DNA of 64,000 nucleotides from Strigamia acuminata. Lineage: Eukaryota > Arthropoda > Chilopoda > Geophilomorpha > Linotaeniidae. Positions 63,325 to 64,000 of the stretch are shown one piece after another (the first letter of the stretch is position 1; every line of letters begins with the position of its first letter). Location of the stretch: assembly GCA_949358305.1 (NCBI GenBank), contig OX442314.1, forward strand, positions 31,295,118 through 31,359,117. The letters are read 5' to 3'. The translations under genes were made by a program, and so were the position numbers. The notes beneath the pieces are model-generated. The model saw only the letters and a program-made list of their open reading frames with translations, was not told the DNA's origin and did not search any database.

Positions 63325-63639
63325 ATGGATTATTGCACCATCTTCTTCGGTGTTGAGAAGAACGTCTGGCATTGTTTTGTTTCAAAAACAAAAGGTGAAA
63401 AAAGAAAATGCATTGAAAAATACACAGGGGAAATCGAAACGAGGAAATCCAAAGCCAAACAATCAAGAGGAAAAAAGAAAGACCGAAAAGTGGCGACACC
63501 AAGCGTCAAATATATAGCGGTTTTGGCCGGAATAATTTATAGCGGAAAAATTTATAGCGGAAAAATTTATAGCGGAAAAATTTGTGGCGGAAAAATTTGT
63601 GGCGGAAAAGTTTATGGCGGCGGATTTCCTCCGCTATAA
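63325..63639 (+). CDS. Uncertain ORF ending in a 15-bp repeat
   Basis: ATG at 63325, 104 codons; the first part is basic (KGEKRKCIEKYTGEIETRKS). The C-terminal part is repeat-encoded: 15-bp unit GGAAAAATTTATAGC at 63,530-63,625, giving IYSGK copies. Probably not a conserved gene. Confidence 0.25.
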   Translation: MDYCTIFFGVEKNVWHCFVSKTKGEKRKCIEKYTGEIETRKSKAKQSRGKKKDRKVATPSVKYIAVLAGIIYSGKIYSGKIYSGKICGGKICGGKVYGGGFPPL

Positions 63640-63796
63640 ATCCACTTTCTTCCGCTATGCAAACCCATTAACTACTCATTAATAGTTTAAAATGTCCAAC
63701 TTTATTCTTTGTTAATTGTTTTAAATTTTTTATTTTACCTTTGTGTGGTTTTCTATTTCAAATAATTTAAATAATTTTTCTTAATTCAAGATCAAA
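63640..63796 (+). other. AT-rich leader of the right-edge ORF
   Basis: Ends in a pyrimidine-rich TTTTTCTTAATTCAAG just before the next ATG, which could be a 3' splice site. Confidence 0.35.
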
Positions 63797-64000
63797 ATGA
63801 CTTTAAATTCCCAGCTTCATGTATACAAGTTGGATGAAGAAGATTTTTATGCAATTGTGACCGAACTTGAAGGGAGGATCCTGGCTCATTTAAGACAATA
63901 TAGAATTGTTACACCATCTAGTGTTAATTGTGTAGATGTTCGGTTTGTTATCTCGTATTCCGACATAATATTGTCACGCGTACAGACCGTCCCGATTGAC
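63797..64000 (+). CDS. ORF running off the right edge (partial)
   Basis: ATG at 63797 and 68 open codons to the last base. The product begins MTLNSQLHVYKLDEEDFY and continues with a regular hydrophobic/charged alternation (VTELEGRILAHLRQYRIV). More protein-like than its surroundings. No family recognised from this piece. Confidence 0.45.
   Translation, partial: MTLNSQLHVYKLDEEDFYAIVTELEGRILAHLRQYRIVTPSSVNCVDVRFVISYSDIILSRVQTVPID

Overview
This window is eukaryotic, most likely from an invertebrate and probably an arthropod. The evidence is AT-rich intergenic DNA, short introns with GT/AG borders, tRNA-primed LTR retrotransposons, TA-flanked and 8-bp-duplicating DNA transposons, a baculovirus-F/errantivirus-like envelope remnant, and satellites. 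No bacterial operons, rRNA or tRNA genes were seen. The window is almost entirely transposable elements and virus-derived sequence; I see no convincing conserved housekeeping gene.

Left part (1-25,300): an old, inactivated glycoprotein gene laid out like a phlebovirus-type Gn-Gc precursor is split by two recent insertions. One is a gag-only LTR element (336-6912, LTRs of 1,529 bp that look identical, 4-bp duplication AGTT, tRNA-Gln primer site). It lies in what looks like a small leader intron. The other is a 12.9-kb gypsy-type element on the minus strand (7921-20781, LTRs of 1,091 bp, duplication AATA, tRNA-Pro primer site) with gag, pol in the -1 frame behind a slippery heptamer and stem-loop, and a third, probably spliced, 828-residue ORF. 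Its LTRs carry five hairpins with one conserved loop and different, compensating stems. After the glycoprotein come a 19-bp tandem repeat and about 1.8 kb without ORFs.

Middle part (25,300-44,100): copy A of an unrecognised, multi-exon gene family (minus strand); a 2.29-kb fold-back element with divergent exon-like ORFs, whose empty site is preserved in another copy of the family; Tc1/mariner transposase fragments interrupted by a small hAT element; a fragment with a C48 (Ulp1)-like cysteine signature; a 2.1-kb satellite of 50-bp units; and the 3' end and LTR of a third LTR family, inserted in the zinc knuckle of a resident gag.

Right part (44,100-64,000): more repeats, copies C, B and D of the family, a 2.34-kb insertion defined by an empty-site paralogue and holding a broken nucleoprotein-like gene, a broken F-like envelope fragment, a small Cys-rich two-exon gene, and an ORF running off the right edge.

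The genes do not form one pathway. The order of events that can be read is: old viral-like glycoprotein and gene-family copies first, then decay and duplication, then recent retrotransposon and DNA-transposon insertions that still show clean target duplications.
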